Assembly (NCBI GenBank): GCA_023268575.1 | Contig: JALRCL010000769.1 | Coordinates: 1-12,898, forward strand | Direction: 5' to 3' | Length of the DNA: 12,898 nt | Origin: Patulibacter sp. | GTDB taxonomy: Bacteria > Actinomycetota > Thermoleophilia > Solirubrobacterales > Solirubrobacteraceae | In this document: positions 11,554 to 12,898 of the stretch, one piece after another | How the letters are laid out: every line of letters begins with the position of its first letter | How positions within the stretch are numbered: the first letter of the stretch is position 1 | The notes under the pieces: model-generated | Databases searched by the model: none | Seen by the model: only the letters and a program-made list of their open reading frames with translations | Told to the model about the DNA's origin: nothing | Translations under genes and position numbers: made by a program

Positions 11554-12740
11554 GGCCGGCGCTCCAGTCCGATGGTGCGGTCGGTCTGCACGCCCTGGTT
11601 GCCCGGCACGTTGCCGATCAGCCGGTCGCCGCGGAAGCCCTCGTTGCCGGCCTCGCACTCCTGGTCCGCACCGGCCTGGCCGGTGTTCGGGTACGCGTTG
11701 TAGTGCAGCGTCCCGGCGGGCTTCGCCGTCGGCAGGATCTGGTCGGTGGAGAGGATGAGCAGCGCCCGCTCCCACGTGCCGAACCGGTTGCCCTCGGAGA
11801 GGTGGTTGGCGAGGTTGCGCGCGAAGAGCGTCACGTAGTTGCAGACGACCTGGGTCGGCGCCAGCTGGTCGAGCGTCGGCTGCAGGACCTGGTTGGCCCG
11901 GGTCGTGCGCTGCAGGCCCTTCAGGACCGCCGGGTCCGTGCCGAGTCGCTCGATCGACCCGAGCCCCGCGCGCAGGCGCTCGTTCAGCTGCGGCAGGCGC
12001 ACGATGGTGCGCGTGCCCTGGCGCACGGCTGCGGCGAGGTCGGGGGCCGCGCCGCGCAACGCCCGGACGCCGGGGCGCAGCTCGGCGAGCAGCCGCCCGG
12101 TGTCTCGCAGCGTCGGACGGGTGGCCGGCAGATCGCGCTGGAGCGTCTCCTGCAGGGGCACGCCGGTGGCGATCGCGTCGGCGAGGTAGGGACGCGCGAC
12201 CGCCTGCAGCGCTCCGAGGGTCCCGTCGAGGTGGCGGATGAGCGTCGCCTGACCCTCCGCGACGGACGCCACCTCGCCGGCGGTGCGGCGGAAGGCGTCG
12301 ATCGTCGCGACGAGCCCGGTCGCCGGGGCGGAGAGGTTCGCCATCACGGGGCGCAGTCGCTCGAGCAGGACCGGGAGGCTCGCCAGCGCGTTGGAGAGGT
12401 CCTCCCCGCGGCCGGCGAGCGCGTTGCCCAGCTCGCGGTTGCCGACCTGGAAGGCCCTCCGGGTCGGGGCGTCGAACGCGGCGGTCACCTGGTCGACGTC
12501 GACCGGCTCGACGACCGCCTGACGCAGCGGCAGGGTGCCGCCGTCCGGCAGGTCCTCGGACGACCGGCCGCGCGTCAGCTCGACGTACTTCAGGCCGAGG
12601 GCCGAGCGCGGGCGCACGAGCACCGTGGTGTCGACCGGCAACGGCGAGGCGTTGCGGTCGAGCTTCAGCCGCGCGACGGCGATGACCCGCCCGTCGCGCT
12701 CCATCCGCGGCACGACGTCGGCCACCGCCGCGCCGCCGGC
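11550..12740 (-). CDS. MCE/MlaD family protein (first of the run), N-terminus missing
   Basis: The part that can be trusted is about 396 residues, from GGAAVADVVPRMERDGRV to the stop at 11552-11550. It contains the second half of an MCE domain (VARLKLDRNASPLP, then TTVLVRPRSALGLKYVELTRG), the P-I-like DGGTLPL end, a helical region beginning DAPTRRAFQVGNRELGNAL, and a C-terminal block with VVCNYVTLFARNLANHL, SEGNRFGTWERALLI and LHYNAYPNTGQAGADQECE. The membrane helix and the 'VR..G..VG' strand found in its siblings are absent. The frame is formally open to the window edge (GTG at 12887, ATG at 12884), but that stretch has no membrane helix in any minus-strand frame and poorer third-base bias. 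The real start therefore cannot be given. It overlaps the next MCE gene by GTGA, so the remaining part is organised normally. Confidence 0.85.
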   Translation of the reverse strand, partial: AGGAAVADVVPRMERDGRVIAVARLKLDRNASPLPVDTTVLVRPRSALGLKYVELTRGRSSEDLPDGGTLPLRQAVVEPVDVDQVTAAFDAPTRRAFQVGNRELGNALAGRGEDLSNALASLPVLLERLRPVMANLSAPATGLVATIDAFRRTAGEVASVAEGQATLIRHLDGTLGALQAVARPYLADAIATGVPLQETLQRDLPATRPTLRDTGRLLAELRPGVRALRGAAPDLAAAVRQGTRTIVRLPQLNERLRAGLGSIERLGTDPAVLKGLQRTTRANQVLQPTLDQLAPTQVVCNYVTLFARNLANHLSEGNRFGTWERALLILSTDQILPTAKPAGTLHYNAYPNTGQAGADQECEAGNEGFRGDRLIGNVPGNQGVQTDRTIGLERRP

Positions 12741-12898
12741 GGAGAAGGTGCAACGACCCGACCGGGTCGACCCCACCGGGCTGCCCGGGGTGGGCGATGA
12801 CGCCGCCGTGCCGCGCGACGCCCCCAAACGCACGATCGCCGACGTCAAGCTGCCCGAGCCGCCGGTCGTCGAATCGCCCGTCATCACCCCGGTCGAGC
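12741..12898 (+). other. Anomalous end segment, coding-like on the plus strand
   Basis: In the plus-strand frame in phase with position 12721, this stretch reads without stops to the edge, with nearly all third positions G or C. The translation includes VDPTGLPGVGDD, AAVPRDAPKRTIADVKLP and EPPVVESPVITPVE. The same bases read on the minus strand do not continue the MCE protein. It looks like an internal piece of an unrelated Pro/Val-rich protein joined head-on to the MCE gene. I do not recognise it, and the exact joining point is uncertain by perhaps 20 bases. Confidence 0.45.

Noticed and set aside
7020..12740. Recent tandem duplication of the MCE genes
   Set aside because: The four proteins share layout but differ widely in sequence, length and C-terminal blocks, as in ordinary heteromeric mce operons, so duplication is ancient.
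11703..12800. Plus-strand 365-codon open frame opposite the first MCE gene
   Set aside because: Arg/Gln/Gly-rich antisense of the MCE frame with no domain. It is also in a different phase from the coding-like plus-strand frame at the right edge.
1..12898. CRISPR array, tRNA, rRNA, insertion sequence or phage attachment site
   Set aside because: No regularly spaced repeats, no tRNA-like cloverleaf or CCA-ended gene, no transposase-like protein and no terminal inverted repeats with target duplications were seen on either strand.

Overview
The window is very GC-rich, with strongly G/C-biased third codon positions, frequent GTG starts and 4-base stop/start overlaps. That composition, plus a run of MCE (MlaD-like) genes next to an RND/MMPL pump and an actinobacterial-type IHF-like protein, suggests an actinobacterium in the broad sense. 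The protein style recalls Thermoleophilia/Solirubrobacterales. This placement is inferred from gene style and was not tested by a search.

Left part (1-2398): a 5' portion of a GNAT-like acetyltransferase gene on the minus strand runs off the left edge. It is divergent from a complete PLP-dependent alpha-oxoamine synthase gene on the plus strand (BioF/Kbl/serine-palmitoyltransferase family). After a 245-base gap with a good sigma70-type promoter and a ribosome site comes a small plus-strand gene resembling actinobacterial integration host factor (mIHF).

Middle and right (2435-12740): everything is on the minus strand and transcribed right to left. In transcription order there are four consecutive MCE genes (11550-12740, 9949-11553, 8471-9952, 7020-8474), each pair sharing a 4-base GTGA or ATGA overlap. 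A structured 79-base gap follows, then a 942-residue RND/MMPL (HAE3-like) transporter (4112-6940). This overlaps by 4 bases a membrane-anchored thioredoxin-fold protein (3102-4115), and after 109 bases there is a four-helix membrane protein (2435-2992). The likely theme is envelope lipid or hydrophobe transport: MCE proteins form a substrate-conducting assembly outside the membrane, the RND protein is a proton-driven exporter or importer, and the thioredoxin-like protein is a possible accessory. No MlaE/YrbE permease or MlaF ATPase is visible in the window.

Right edge (about 12741-12898): the first MCE gene loses its homology abruptly. It lacks the N-terminal membrane helix and first strands present in its three siblings, and the last ~158 bases look more like coding sequence on the opposite strand. 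This is either a rearrangement breakpoint or an assembly join, and it is the most anomalous spot in the window.

The most interesting biological lead is the MCE-RND-thioredoxin-like module. Its thioredoxin-like member has I-x-x-C where CxxC is expected, and carries a duplicated DPLGF motif on its cytosolic tail. Its RND member has an asymmetric charged pair (Asp-Tyr in one half, Glu-Phe in the other).
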